This document shows positions 7,824 through 17,417 of a DNA stretch of 64,000 nt, piece after piece. Positions within the stretch are counted from its first letter, which is position 1, and each line of letters opens with the position of its first letter. Source of the stretch: Actinomycetota bacterium (GTDB lineage: Bacteria; Actinomycetota; Acidimicrobiia; Acidimicrobiales; RAAP-2); contig JAJPJV010000011.1 of assembly GCA_021324045.1 (NCBI GenBank), positions 62,001 through 126,000 on the forward strand, given 5' to 3'. The notes beneath the pieces are model-generated. The model ran no database searches, had not been told where the DNA came from, and was given only the letters and a program-made list of their open reading frames with translations. A program made the translations under genes and the position numbers.

Positions 7824-9250
7824 TCAGAGGCCGAGATCGGCAATGGGGACGTCGATGGTTGTGTTGACCTTCTGGATCGCCGGCACGAGCTTGTCATAGG
7901 GCAACCCTGCGAGGAAGCCGTCGACGACGCGCTCGAAGTTGGAGATCAACCCTTCGACCTTGTCCGAGAGCCGCATGTACTCGAAGCCCCTGGCGTGCAG
8001 GCCTTTTTGCTGTTTGGGCAGGTTCGAGTAGTCCTGCGCGGGGATCGGAGGCCACCTTGGGTCGTCGGGTGCCATGGGCTCGGGGGGCGTTGGCTTCCCC
8101 GGCTCCCTACCAGGGGGAAAGCGGGTCAGCGACCACAGCTCGAAGAGGCACTCCTCGGGGCCCAGGGGACGGATCCGGTACGAGGAGGCGCTCGAGAAGC
8201 TCGGGAGCAAGAAGTAGTGAGGGAAGCAGAAGTGCATCGGATCGGTGAGGCCCCTGGCGGCGAGCTCGTTGAGGTCGGGGATGTCGCAACCTGCTGCCTT
8301 GTACCAGGCCACGATGGCATCATTGAGGGTCCGCTGCCAGGTCGCCCGGGCCTCTTCGGGGTCGGCGGGCAGCTCGACGTTGCGCAGTCCCTCGGCGATG
8401 CGAACTCGTTGGCGTGGATCATCCCCGCCATCCCGTCACTCAGGGTGCGCATGTAGTGGATGCTCGTGTCGATGAAGGTGCGGGAGTCGGTGATCCCGGC
8501 AATGCGCTGAGCGCGCAGGTCGGATCGGCTCTTGCCGTCGGGGCCGAACTGGCGGTAGGTCGTCTCGGGTCCCCGTTTCAACCCCGGCGGGTTGAGCTGG
8601 GGGTGGGTCTGCATGACGTGGTAGCCCTCCATGAAGGCTTCCATGGCGAGCTTCCAGTTGGTGGGCATCCGGCACGAGAGCCACCACTCGACCCGGAGCG
8701 ACTCCACCTTCCAGGCGTCATAGATCGAGGCGAAGGGCTCGATGCAGTCCCGCAGCGGTGGGGCTTGGTCGTCGAGGTTGATCCAGGCGCACCCGCCCCA
8801 GGTCTCGCAGCGTACCGGCGTCAGCGCGAGATCTCCTGGGCAGCGGTTCTGCTCGGCGAAGAGATCAGGCTGGTACAGGAAGGTATTGGCCCCGTCCAAC
8901 CCGTAGCACCACCCGTGGAACGAGCAGATGAACCCGCTCCCCCGGATGTTGCCTCGGCCCTCGACCAGCTTGACCCCCCGGTGGCGACAGGCGTTGTAGT
9001 AGGCCTTCACTTCCATGGCCTCAGTGCGCACGACGACGATCGACTGATCGAGGATCTCGTACTCGACGAAGTCACCCGGCTCGGGAACCTCCTCCAAGCG
9101 GCATGCCATCTGCCACACCCTTGGCCAGAGCAGCTCGGCTTCCATCTGGTAGAAGTCTGCGTCGTAGTAACGCTGCTTGGGCACCCGGTCCGGGTACTCG
9201 ACCGCGTACGGCACAGGGAGCGCCGACCACTTGGTCTCCGTGATCGCCAT
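7824..9250 (-). pseudogene. Second Rieske oxygenase alpha subunit, broken by a single-base frameshift
   Basis: The first part (down to about 8404) translates as a normal Rieske alpha subunit with ACRHRG...FICSFHGW and EGYHVMQTH. After MIHANE the frame is lost. In the next frame the protein continues as RIAEGLRNVELP and runs to the stop at 7824. The paralogue at 4008-5474 has DVRVAEGL at this place, so restoring one G near 8404 (GAG-GTT-CGC) would rebuild an intact gene of about 475 residues. The start at 9250 follows a GGGGAGGG site. Long stretches are nearly identical to the paralogue (compare 8585-8690 with 4765-4875). It may be a real pseudogene or an assembly or sequencing error. Confidence 0.85.
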
Positions 9251-9432
9251 GGTGTCCCTCCCCTTTCGCTGCTCGCTGGGCTCTTCGCGGTTGAGTGCGC
9301 TCGTGGCCACGGAGACCTGGCCAACCGGCCCACAACCTGCCTATCCTGATCACGGATCCTACTCCACCGCCGTGGATGCGGCGGTGGGCCCGCACCCAAA
9401 CCATCGACCGGCGTCGCGCCCTCGTTCGAGCG

Positions 9433-9456
9433 CACGACGCATCTAGATGCGTCGTG
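9433..9456. promoter_or_regulatory. 24-bp perfect palindrome, candidate operator upstream of the Rieske-E1 operon
   Basis: The 12-base arm CACGACGCATCT is followed immediately by its exact reverse complement, with no loop. It overlaps the stop codon of the acyl-CoA synthetase gene and lies 183 bases upstream of the Rieske start at 9250, in the only sizeable gap of the minus-strand run. A loopless palindrome suits a dimeric DNA-binding regulator better than a terminator, and there is no T-tract. Confidence 0.45.
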
Positions 9457-11005
9457 AAGGATCAGGCCAGTAGCGACTGCGAATGACGTGGCGCCGGAGC
9501 TTGCCGTTGGGATCGCGATCGAGCGAGGGAGCGAAATCCACCGATCTCGGGCACTTGAAGTGCGCGAGCGCGTTCCTGCAGTGATCGATCAGTTCGGCAG
9601 CCAGCTCGACGTCAGGGCTGATGTCGGGGTGGAGCTCGACGACCGCTTTGACCTCTTCGCCCCACTCTTCGTTGGGCACCCCGACCACCGCGACGTCTCG
9701 CACCGCCGGGTGCGCTGCCAGCGTGGCTTCGATCTCGGCCGGGTAGATGTTGACCCCACCAGAGACGATGGTGTCCGCCTGACGATCACACAGAAACAGG
9801 TAGCCGTCTTCGTCGAGGTAGCCGATGTCGCCGACGGTGAACATCGCGCCCCTCCGAGCTCTCTGCGTCTTGTCGGCATCGTGAAGGTACTCGAAGTCCC
9901 AAAGCGACGGAGTCATGTAGACCAGCCCTGGAACGCCTGGCGGGCACTCGTTTCCCTCATCGTCGTAGATCTTGATCTCGACGCCCGGTGACGGTCTTCC
10001 AACCGTTCCGGGTTTTCGCAACCACTCCTCGGAGCTCACGGTGGTTCCCGCACCCTCGGTTGACGAGTAGGCCTCTGTGATGATCGGGCCGAACCACTCG
10101 ATCATCCGCCGTTTCACATCGATCGGGCATGGCGCGCCGGCGTGGTTCACGAACCGAAGGGACGAGACATCGGCGGTGGCGCGGACCGCTTCGGGAAGGG
10201 CCAGCAAGCGATGGAACATGGTGGGCACGAGACTGGCATGGGTGACCTTGTGCTGCTCCGTCAGTCGTAGGAAGCCTTCCGGCGTCCACTTGTCCATCAT
10301 CACGACCATGCCACCTCGGTCGAGTGCGTTGAGGACCCCGGCGAGCGGGAGTGCGTGGTACAAGGGGCCCGAGCTGAGGTACACCATGTCGGTCCCTTGG
10401 GCGGTGGCTGCTGCCGCGCCTCGGTGGATGGGGCCGATCCCGCTCGTGAGCCTGAGCTCCTGCGAGGGCCCGCCCGGGAACGACTTGCGAACGCCCTTCG
10501 GGCGACCGGTCGTTCCAGAAGTGAAGAAGATGATCTGCCCGGCTGAACGGATCGGCGGCGCCGCCGACGATTGCCCGGATATCAGGGCCGCCAGCGGCGC
10601 GAACCCCGGAGAGGGGTCCACCGCAAAGCGCATCCCCTCGGCGATCCCGGCGTGCTCCGCTGCGGCTCGGGCGATCCCGGCATACGCCGCTTCGGTCACC
10701 AGGAGCTTGGCAGCGGAGTCATGGAGGATGTCGCCGATCTCCTGGGCCTTGAGGTGCCAGTTGAGCGCGACGAAGTACAGGCCCGACTGGATCGCGGCTC
10801 CGTAGACCTCGACGAATTCTCTCCGGTTCGAGAGCACGACCGCGACCGTTTCGCCGGTCCCGACGCCAAGCTCCCGGATCCCTCGTGCGATGCGGTTCAT
10901 GGCATCGAGGAGCTCCCCACGCGTGGTCGACCTCCCTGCCGCGTCGACCAGGGCGGTGCGATCAGGGCTGGCCTCCGCGAGAGCGTAGAAGCCGTCGACG
11001 GTCAT
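9443..11005 (-). CDS. Acyl-CoA synthetase (AMP-forming, FadD-like)
   Basis: The 520-residue product activates a carboxylic acid to its CoA thioester through an acyl-adenylate. The AMP-binding P-loop is FFTSGTTGRPKGV, followed by the A5-type motif YSSTEGAGT, the hinge region GDIGYLDEDGYLFLCDRQAD, SGGVNIYPAEIE, and the C-terminal catalytic lysine in DPNGKLRR. Length and domain order are normal. The start at 11005 (MTVDGF) is preferred over the ATG at 11038, which adds 11 residues not typical of the family; the ribosome-binding site is weak. It lies between an amidohydrolase and the Rieske/E1 genes. The acid substrate is not identifiable. Confidence 0.92.
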   Translation of the reverse strand: MTVDGFYALAEASPDRTALVDAAGRSTTRGELLDAMNRIARGIRELGVGTGETVAVVLSNRREFVEVYGAAIQSGLYFVALNWHLKAQEIGDILHDSAAKLLVTEAAYAGIARAAAEHAGIAEGMRFAVDPSPGFAPLAALISGQSSAAPPIRSAGQIIFFTSGTTGRPKGVRKSFPGGPSQELRLTSGIGPIHRGAAAATAQGTDMVYLSSGPLYHALPLAGVLNALDRGGMVVMMDKWTPEGFLRLTEQHKVTHASLVPTMFHRLLALPEAVRATADVSSLRFVNHAGAPCPIDVKRRMIEWFGPIITEAYSSTEGAGTTVSSEEWLRKPGTVGRPSPGVEIKIYDDEGNECPPGVPGLVYMTPSLWDFEYLHDADKTQRARRGAMFTVGDIGYLDEDGYLFLCDRQADTIVSGGVNIYPAEIEATLAAHPAVRDVAVVGVPNEEWGEEVKAVVELHPDISPDVELAAELIDHCRNALAHFKCPRSVDFAPSLDRDPNGKLRRHVIRSRYWPDPSRRI

Positions 11006-11128
11006 CTCGGATCCCGCCGCTCGACGATCGGCCTGCATCGCTCGTCGAGCTCCTCGTTCCTGGGGTCGCGACCCGCGTCCAACGTCAGCGCGGCACGGGG
11101 CACGAGCTCCTAGGCGGACGTCCTCCGC

Positions 11129-12304
11129 CTACAGCCGGTAGAGCTTGGCCGCGTTCTCCCCGAGGATCTTGCGGCGCGCCTGCGGGGTAATCGTCGACAG
11201 CTTCTCGGCGACGGTGTCGAGTGGCTTGGGATACAGGCACGTCGGGTGGGGGAAGTCGGTCTCGAAGAGGATGTTGTCCTCCCCGACCTTCGAGACGAGG
11301 CCCTGGAGATCCCCCTGGCTGCGCTCGAACCAGAACGTCGCGTACCAGTTGCTCTTGAAGTACTCCGAGGGCATCTTGGACAGCTCACCTGCTTGCTTCG
11401 GCGCGTTCTCCCAGAGCTCGTAGTCCATGGTCTCCAAGATGAAGGGAATCCAGCCGCACCCGCTCTCGACGGACACCATCTTGAGGTTCGGGTACCGATC
11501 GAAGATGCCGGCGAAGATCGTGTTGATCACCACGCGGGCATTGTTGATGAACAACATCGACCCGCCGATCGCCGGCTTCACGTACTCGTCCTGGGAGGGC
11601 CAGAAGTAATTGCCGAAGAAGTTCATCGCCGTGATGCTCGACCCGATGTGGAAGTGCACTGGCAGCTGCAAGTCCGCACAGGCCTCCCACAGCGGATCCC
11701 AGGCCCGGTTCGCCAGGTCCGGAGAGCCGAGGTCCTGGGGGTCCGAGGTCATGTTCACCCCTCGCAGGCCGAGACTGGCGCATCGCTGGGCCTCTTCGAC
11801 CGACTCCTTGACGTCCCAGGCCGGCAGCACTGGCATGGGAAGGAATCGTCCGCCCGAGGAGTCCTGCAGCTCGGCCATCGCGTCGTTGTAGATCTGCACG
11901 CACAGGCGGCGCAGCACCGGATCGTCGATGGCACGCTCGAGATCCTGGCCACCGAGGCCGATGGAGTTGGGGAAGAGCACCTGCGCGTAGATACCGGACT
12001 CGTCCATGACCTTGAGCCGGACCTCGGTGTCGTAGGCACCCTGATGGCTCTGTTCAAGTCCCCAGACCGCCATGGATTCCTGGAACGGGAACTTCTCTCC
12101 CTCCCGGTCGATCACGCTCCCAGCGCGTGCCGGACCGAGCGAGGCGCCCTGGTCGACGACCCACGTCGGTTCGCCGTCGACCTCTTCGACCCTGGGTACC
12201 CGGTCCTTGTACGCGGCGGGCGCCCGCTTGGTCCAGAAGTCTTCGGTCGGCGTGAGGTGCGTATCGCAATCGATGACCCGAAGGTCGCCAGTCGTCATCG
12301 TCAT
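11129..12304 (-). CDS. Amidohydrolase family 2 (TIM-barrel, COG2159-like) protein, paralogue 1
   Basis: The 391-residue product begins IDCDTHLTPTEDFW and ends with FETDFPHPTCLYPK, the metal-site strands of the amidohydrolase-2 group (relatives of aminocarboxymuconate-semialdehyde decarboxylase). A further histidine strand reads LPVHFHIGSS. The first strand has D-x-H where classic members have H-x-H, a change shared with the four paralogues in this window. Such proteins hydrolyse or decarboxylate ring-cleavage products, but the reaction here is unknown. It is the first gene of the minus-strand catabolic run, divergent from mmsA. Confidence 0.88.
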   Translation of the reverse strand: MTMTTGDLRVIDCDTHLTPTEDFWTKRAPAAYKDRVPRVEEVDGEPTWVVDQGASLGPARAGSVIDREGEKFPFQESMAVWGLEQSHQGAYDTEVRLKVMDESGIYAQVLFPNSIGLGGQDLERAIDDPVLRRLCVQIYNDAMAELQDSSGGRFLPMPVLPAWDVKESVEEAQRCASLGLRGVNMTSDPQDLGSPDLANRAWDPLWEACADLQLPVHFHIGSSITAMNFFGNYFWPSQDEYVKPAIGGSMLFINNARVVINTIFAGIFDRYPNLKMVSVESGCGWIPFILETMDYELWENAPKQAGELSKMPSEYFKSNWYATFWFERSQGDLQGLVSKVGEDNILFETDFPHPTCLYPKPLDTVAEKLSTITPQARRKILGENAAKLYRL

Positions 12305-12518
12305 TAGGACACCCCCATCTCAAGATCCAAACGGAGCGCTGCGCCTACCCGTTCTCGTTTCATCAAACAGCCTACCGTTTCGGTGAGCCTACAATTTTGA
12401 CCAAGCCCAAGGACACTGGCCGAAGGACCCTGGGCCCAAGGGTGCCAGGCCCAGGCAACGGCTCGGACCAAGCCCCGCCGCCTCGACGTACGCTCGTTCA
12501 CCGGTAGGGTCGAGGTTC
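12305..12518. promoter_or_regulatory. Divergent promoter region between an amidohydrolase and mmsA
   Basis: This 214-base gap must hold promoters for the long minus-strand catabolic run and for mmsA. It contains the small palindrome ACCGTTTCGGT (12374-12384) in a locally A/T-richer stretch (12360-12405). I cannot assign a regulator; none is encoded next to it. Confidence 0.35.
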
Positions 12519-14009
12519 ATGGCGCGCATCCACCACTACATCGACGGCAAGCAGGTCGCCGGAACCTCCGGTCGCTTCGGCGAGGTCTTCGACCCCGCGT
12601 CGGGAGAAAAGATCCACGAGGTCGACTTCGCATCGGCGAGCGAGGTCGACGAGGCCGTCGCAGCTGCCGCGGCAGCGGCGCCCGCGTGGCGCACGATGTC
12701 CCTGTCGAGGCGGGTCGAGATTCTGTTCCGGATCCGCGAAACCTTGGATGCCCACCGGAGCGAGATCGCTCGCTGCGTCACCGAGCAGCACGGGAAGGTC
12801 CTCTCCGATGCCATGGGTGAGGTGGCAAGGGGCCTCGAGAACGTCGACTTCGCCTGCGGGATTCCCAGCCTGCTGGCCGGCCGCTACTCCGAGCAGGCGT
12901 CGCGGGAGGTTGACGTCTACTCGATCCGCCAGCCGCTGGGGGTTGTGGCCGGGATCACCCCGTTCAATTTCCCAGCGATGGTGCCGATGTGGATGTTCGC
13001 CAGCGCGATTGCGTGCGGCAACACCTTCGTGCTCAAGCCCTCCGAGCGCGATCCAGGGGCATCGCTCGTGATCGCTGAACTGCTCACCGAGGCCGGGCTG
13101 CCCGACGGTGTCTTCAACGTCGTCCAGGGGGACAAGGTAGCGGTTGACCGGCTGCTCGAGCATCCGGGCATCGAGGCGATCTCCTTCGTCGGCTCGACGC
13201 CCGTCGCACGCTGGGTCTACGAGACGGCGGCGCACTTCGGCAAGCGTGTCCAAGCGCTCGGAGGCGCAAAGAACCACATGGTGGTCTTGCCCGATGCCGA
13301 CGTCGACATGGCGGCCGACGCGGTCGTCTCGGCTGCCTATGGCTCAGCTGGCGAGCGCTGCATGGCCGTCTCTGTCGTCGTTGCCGTCGGTGAGGTCGCC
13401 GACCCATTGATTGACGCAGTGAGCGATCGCCTGGGCTCGATCCGGATCGGCAGCGGCACCGACCCAGAGTCCGAGATGGGTCCGCTCATCACGCGCGAGC
13501 ACCGTGACCGCGTGGCCTCCTATCTCTCCAGTGCCACCGAGCAGGGGGCGTCGGTCGTCGTGGACGGGCGGGAGCACGAACGCTATCGGGGGCCAGGGTT
13601 CTTCCTGGGGCCCTCGCTGATCGACCGCGTCTCTCCCCAGATGGACTGCTACCGCGACGAGATCTTCGGTCCGGTGTTGTCGGTGGTTCGGGTGGGCTCC
13701 TATCAAGAAGCCATCGACCTGGTGAACGCGAACCCGTGGGGGAACGGCGCGGCCATCTTCACCCGCGACGGAGGCGCGGCACGACGGTTCCAGTATGAGG
13801 TGCAAGCGGGGATGGTCGGCATCAACATCCCCATCCCGGTCCCGGTCGGTTACTTCTCCTTCGGGGGATGGAAGCAGTCGCTCTTCGGGGACACCCACAT
13901 CTACGGGCCCGAGAGCATCAACTTCTACACACGGGGAAAGGTCGTCACCAGCCGATGGCCGGACCCGGCGACCAGCGAGATCGACCTCGGCTTCCCGAGG
14001 ACCCGCTGA
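12519..14009 (+). CDS. mmsA: CoA-acylating methylmalonate-semialdehyde dehydrogenase (MmsA-type aldehyde dehydrogenase)
   Basis: The 496-residue product is a full-length aldehyde dehydrogenase. GITPFNFPAMVPMWMFASAI and QALGGAKNHMVVLPDADVD are characteristic of the MmsA subgroup, and the catalytic cysteine is in GSAGERCMAVSV. The usual general-base glutamate of other aldehyde dehydrogenases is absent at the expected site (QALGGAKNH), as expected for CoA-dependent members. The enzyme converts methylmalonate or malonate semialdehyde to propionyl- or acetyl-CoA, the last step of valine and inositol breakdown and of some cyclic-compound routes. The start follows a GAGG motif at short spacing. Its placement opposite the oxygenase run suggests it finishes that pathway. 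Confidence 0.9.
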   Translation: MARIHHYIDGKQVAGTSGRFGEVFDPASGEKIHEVDFASASEVDEAVAAAAAAAPAWRTMSLSRRVEILFRIRETLDAHRSEIARCVTEQHGKVLSDAMGEVARGLENVDFACGIPSLLAGRYSEQASREVDVYSIRQPLGVVAGITPFNFPAMVPMWMFASAIACGNTFVLKPSERDPGASLVIAELLTEAGLPDGVFNVVQGDKVAVDRLLEHPGIEAISFVGSTPVARWVYETAAHFGKRVQALGGAKNHMVVLPDADVDMAADAVVSAAYGSAGERCMAVSVVVAVGEVADPLIDAVSDRLGSIRIGSGTDPESEMGPLITREHRDRVASYLSSATEQGASVVVDGREHERYRGPGFFLGPSLIDRVSPQMDCYRDEIFGPVLSVVRVGSYQEAIDLVNANPWGNGAAIFTRDGGAARRFQYEVQAGMVGINIPIPVPVGYFSFGGWKQSLFGDTHIYGPESINFYTRGKVVTSRWPDPATSEIDLGFPRTR

Positions 14010-14091
14010 GTCCTGCTGTCGCCAAGGCGGAGAACGAAGTCCCACCCGTGCAGGACGCTGGCTGCGTCGCTACCATGGGGAAGAAATAGCC

Positions 14092-14122
14092 AGCTGTTTT
14101 CTCTTGGATCGAGAAGACAGCT
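14092..14122. repeat. Large inverted repeat upstream of an amidohydrolase gene
   Basis: Arms of 12 bases (14092-14103 and 14111-14122) match at 11 of 12 positions around a 7-base spacer; the outer six bases are AGCTGT/ACAGCT. It lies 83 bases after mmsA and 38 bases before the ATG at 14160. It could be an operator for the amidohydrolase gene or an RNA hairpin in its leader. No T-tract follows. Confidence 0.5.
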
Positions 14123-14159
14123 CTGACGGACAGCACACGATGAGACAGGACGGTGCGCA

Positions 14160-15413
14160 ATGAGCACGAACAACGGTCTCCGATACATCGACTCCGACGG
14201 CCACATCCTCGAGCACCCCACAGCCATGCTCGACTATGCGCCAGCCAAGTACCGAGATCGGATCTGGCACATCGAGACCGACGAAGCTGGCGAGGAGTGG
14301 CTCGTCTACAACAACACCCGAACACCAGCCAACATGCTCTCCGCCGCCGGCGTGGCAGGTGCGAGCGACGAGGACCGCGCACGAGCCTTCCGCGGGGAGA
14401 TGCGCTACACGGAGACCCGCCCAGCTGCCTGGAACGCCAAGGCCCGCTTGGCCGACATGGACGCCGACCACATCGACATGGCAGTGCTCTACCCCACCAT
14501 GCTGCTAGGTCTCCAAAGCGAGCTCGACGTCGACTTCGCTGAAGCGCAAGCCCGTGCGTACAACGACTGGTGCGCCGACCACCTCCTTGAGGGAGAGGGT
14601 CGAATCTTCGGTGCGGGCGCCCTGCCTCCCATGCATCAGCCCGAGGACGTCCAGCGGGTCGCCAATGAGATTCGCCGCGTCGCAGGAATGAAGGGCATGG
14701 TCGCGGTCTTCATGCGCCCGAACCCCGCGGTCGACTGGCGGCCGTTCAACGACCCCGTGTACGACCCCATCTGGCAGGCAGCCTCAGAGACCGGCCTACC
14801 CATCGGCCTGCACCCGTTCCTCGCTCCTGACCTCCCGGGCGCCTGCCGCGGTCTGCGACTCGCGCGGCCCCGCAAGCCTGACGGTAGTTACGTCGACAAT
14901 TTCGATCCGGACCGCACCCTCAGCGCAGAAGAGCAGATGGAGCACCCCGAGTTGCGACCGAGCACGCTGTTCACGCAAGCGATCGCAAACCCGGTGGACG
15001 TGATGAGCGCCATCACCTACCTCACCGCTGGCGGTGTCTGCGAACGTTTCCCGGACGCCAAGTTCATCTTCTTGGAGGCCAACGGCGGATGGCTCGTCCC
15101 GTGGCTCGAGCGCCTCGACCACCACTGCCGGAAGTTCCAGTGGGAAGTCACCAACTTGTCAATGCTTCCCTCGGAGTACTTCCGTCGGCAGTGCTGGATC
15201 AGCTTCGACCCCGACGAGGCGATGCTGCGAACCACGGCGCAGTCACCGCTCGTCGGTGCCGACCGCATCATCTGGGCGTCGGATTATCCGCATCCTGACG
15301 CCAAGTTCCCCGGAGTCACCGAGGAGCTCGCAGAAGCGCTCGAGGGGTTGACCATCGAGCAGAAGCGAGCGATCACCTCCGAGAGCGCCGTCGCCCTCTA
15401 CGGGATCGGCTGA
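14160..15413 (+). CDS. Amidohydrolase family 2 protein, paralogue 2
   Basis: The 417-residue product has the family's N-terminal strand YIDSDGHILEHP (D-x-H form), a central histidine in LPIGLHPFLAP, and the C-terminal metal strand WASDYPHPDAKFPG. It is probably a cytoplasmic metal-dependent hydrolase or decarboxylase; substrate unknown. It follows mmsA on the same strand, separated by 150 bases that include an inverted repeat, so it may have its own promoter. It is convergent with the CLC channel gene. Confidence 0.87.
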   Translation: MSTNNGLRYIDSDGHILEHPTAMLDYAPAKYRDRIWHIETDEAGEEWLVYNNTRTPANMLSAAGVAGASDEDRARAFRGEMRYTETRPAAWNAKARLADMDADHIDMAVLYPTMLLGLQSELDVDFAEAQARAYNDWCADHLLEGEGRIFGAGALPPMHQPEDVQRVANEIRRVAGMKGMVAVFMRPNPAVDWRPFNDPVYDPIWQAASETGLPIGLHPFLAPDLPGACRGLRLARPRKPDGSYVDNFDPDRTLSAEEQMEHPELRPSTLFTQAIANPVDVMSAITYLTAGGVCERFPDAKFIFLEANGGWLVPWLERLDHHCRKFQWEVTNLSMLPSEYFRRQCWISFDPDEAMLRTTAQSPLVGADRIIWASDYPHPDAKFPGVTEELAEALEGLTIEQKRAITSESAVALYGIG

Positions 15414-15431
15414 CGCCGACGACCTCGGTCA

Positions 15432-17417
15432 TCACGGCGTCGCGGTCGGCGTGCTTTGTGGGGTCGCCACTCGTCGCAACGTGAGGACCCGCTCGGCGTG
15501 GCGCTCCTCTTCGAGGAGTCGTTGACGCGCCTGGAGGAGGTCGGACTGGGTGACGAGGCCTTCGAGGCGGCCCGGAGCGTTTCGATCGACGACCGGAAGG
15601 ATGCCGACCCCGAAGAGCGCCATCCGGTCGGCGACTGAGCGGAGGATCTCGTCAGGATGCGCGACAGCCACCGGCGACATCATGAGGTCGCGGACCTGCG
15701 CCTGCTGCGTATGCCTTCCTGAGCGCAAGGCCGACCAGGGGAGCACACCGACCAATTGCTGATTGCCGTCAACGACGGGGAACAGGCGCTGGCGGCGCAT
15801 CGGGGAGCCCTCGGCGAGGGCTTCGGAAAGTCCTGCCAGCCGACGGGCTGGCTCGATGGTGTAGACGTCGGTGTCCATGACCTCGCGCACGAACATCGCC
15901 TCGAGGGGATCGACCGCGTACTCGCGCATGACATGGAAGCCGCGACGCGCAACCTTCTCGGTCAAGATCGACCGCTTCAAGACGAGCACGCTGACCAGGT
16001 GCGAAACGGTTGCGGCGACGAGCAATGCCACGAGGCTGTTGTTGTCATGGGTCAGCTCGAATGTAAAGACGATGGCGGTCAAGGGGGATCGCGTCACGCC
16101 GCCGAGTGCACCGGCCATGCCGATCAGCGCCCACACGCCCGGGGTGGTGCCGGGCAGGAGGTGACCCAGCACTCCCCCCAGTGCAGCGCCCATCATGAGG
16201 ATGGGCGCCAGGATGCCGCCACTCGTCCCTCCCCCGAGCCCGACGGACCAGATGACGAGCTTCACCACGAAGACCGTGACGAGCGCACTCAGCGCGAGGC
16301 GCCCGAGCAGTTCCGCGTGGATCGTGCCGTAGCCGACGCCGAGCGCCCTCGGGTCGAGGAGGCCACCGACGCCGATCACGGCTCCTGCGATCATCGGCCA
16401 CCACATCCAGTGCAGCCGCCCGGCGAGCTTCGCAAAGAGGTCCTCGGTTCGGTAGACGCATTGGGTCATGAGCCACGCCGCGAACCCAGAGGCGACCCCT
16501 ACCCCACCGGCGCCAAGGAGCGCCACCGTGCCCAACGGGGGGTGGAGAGGGATCGGAAACAGTGGCTGAGGAGCGACGAGGCCGGCACCGGCCATCGCCA
16601 TGCGGATGCCGTCCGCGGTCGCGGCAGCCAACCCGATCAGGACCATGGAACGAGGCTTGAGCTCGAACGCCAGCAGCTCGACGCCGAAGAGCGTCGCGGC
16701 GACCGGGGTGCCGAAGACGCCGCTCATCCCGGCGGCGGCTCCGGCAACGAGCAATGCACGGCGTTGCGCGGCGGTCAGCCGGAAGAGCTGACCAACGATG
16801 GAACCCATGGCGCCACCAGTGAGGATGATCGGTCCCTCGGCACCGAATGGGCCGCCGGTCCCAATGCTGATCGCACTGGCAATCGGTTTCAGCACAGCGA
16901 GGCGCGGTTGGATCCGACTTCCGTCCACGAGGATCCGCTCCATCGCTTCGGGAATCCCGTGGCCCCGGATCTGCTCGGAGCCGAACCGCGCCATCAAGCC
17001 GATCACCAGTCCGCCCCCGACCGGCACGACGACGGCAATCGCCCCCAGGGCACTGGCACCGGGCGACACGAGATGCACGCTCCAACGCTGGTAGTACAGG
17101 GCGTTGGTGAAGAAGCCGATCAGATCGAGCAACCCGAGAGCGATACCGGCACCAAGCGCCCCGATGAGGACCGCCAAGGGGATCAGGCGAAGCACCGACG
17201 GCGTCATCGTGAAGTCCCCGAGCGCTCGCTCGATTGCCTCCGGGGGGCGACGATCCGTTCCCAGGTAGGTCCGCTCATCGCCTTCCGGGTCGCCCTGCGT
17301 GGCGACGGTCAGGTCGCCGCCTTCGGGCTCCATGGAACCTGGGGGTCCCGAGTCCGCGGAGCTGCCGTCCGAGCCCTCCTCTGGCCGCGGGAGGTCCCCC
17401 TCCCCTGGCATTCTCAT
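15432..17417 (-). CDS. CLC-family chloride channel/transporter with C-terminal CBS domain pair
   Basis: The 661-residue integral membrane protein has an N-terminal cytoplasmic stretch of about 75 residues, a CLC core with the three selectivity regions (GHGIPEAMERIL, GPFGAEGPI with the gating glutamate, and GGTSGGILAPILMMG), and two CBS domains (VREVMDTDVYTIEP and VRDLMMSPVAVAHP). The gating Glu is kept, which fits an H+/Cl- exchanger or a gated channel. The CBS pair may bind a nucleotide. It is divergent from the MarR gene, and the two start codons are only 17 bases apart over an operator-like palindrome. The start could also be the ATG at 17411. Confidence 0.92.
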   Translation of the reverse strand: MRMPGEGDLPRPEEGSDGSSADSGPPGSMEPEGGDLTVATQGDPEGDERTYLGTDRRPPEAIERALGDFTMTPSVLRLIPLAVLIGALGAGIALGLLDLIGFFTNALYYQRWSVHLVSPGASALGAIAVVVPVGGGLVIGLMARFGSEQIRGHGIPEAMERILVDGSRIQPRLAVLKPIASAISIGTGGPFGAEGPIILTGGAMGSIVGQLFRLTAAQRRALLVAGAAAGMSGVFGTPVAATLFGVELLAFELKPRSMVLIGLAAATADGIRMAMAGAGLVAPQPLFPIPLHPPLGTVALLGAGGVGVASGFAAWLMTQCVYRTEDLFAKLAGRLHWMWWPMIAGAVIGVGGLLDPRALGVGYGTIHAELLGRLALSALVTVFVVKLVIWSVGLGGGTSGGILAPILMMGAALGGVLGHLLPGTTPGVWALIGMAGALGGVTRSPLTAIVFTFELTHDNNSLVALLVAATVSHLVSVLVLKRSILTEKVARRGFHVMREYAVDPLEAMFVREVMDTDVYTIEPARRLAGLSEALAEGSPMRRQRLFPVVDGNQQLVGVLPWSALRSGRHTQQAQVRDLMMSPVAVAHPDEILRSVADRMALFGVGILPVVDRNAPGRLEGLVTQSDLLQARQRLLEEERHAERVLTLRRVATPQSTPTATP

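Noticed and set aside
15413-15452. ACGCCGAC/GTCGGCGT hairpin between convergent amidohydrolase and CLC genes as a terminator
   Set aside because: The loop is 24 bases, the right arm is inside the CLC coding sequence, and there is no T-tract.
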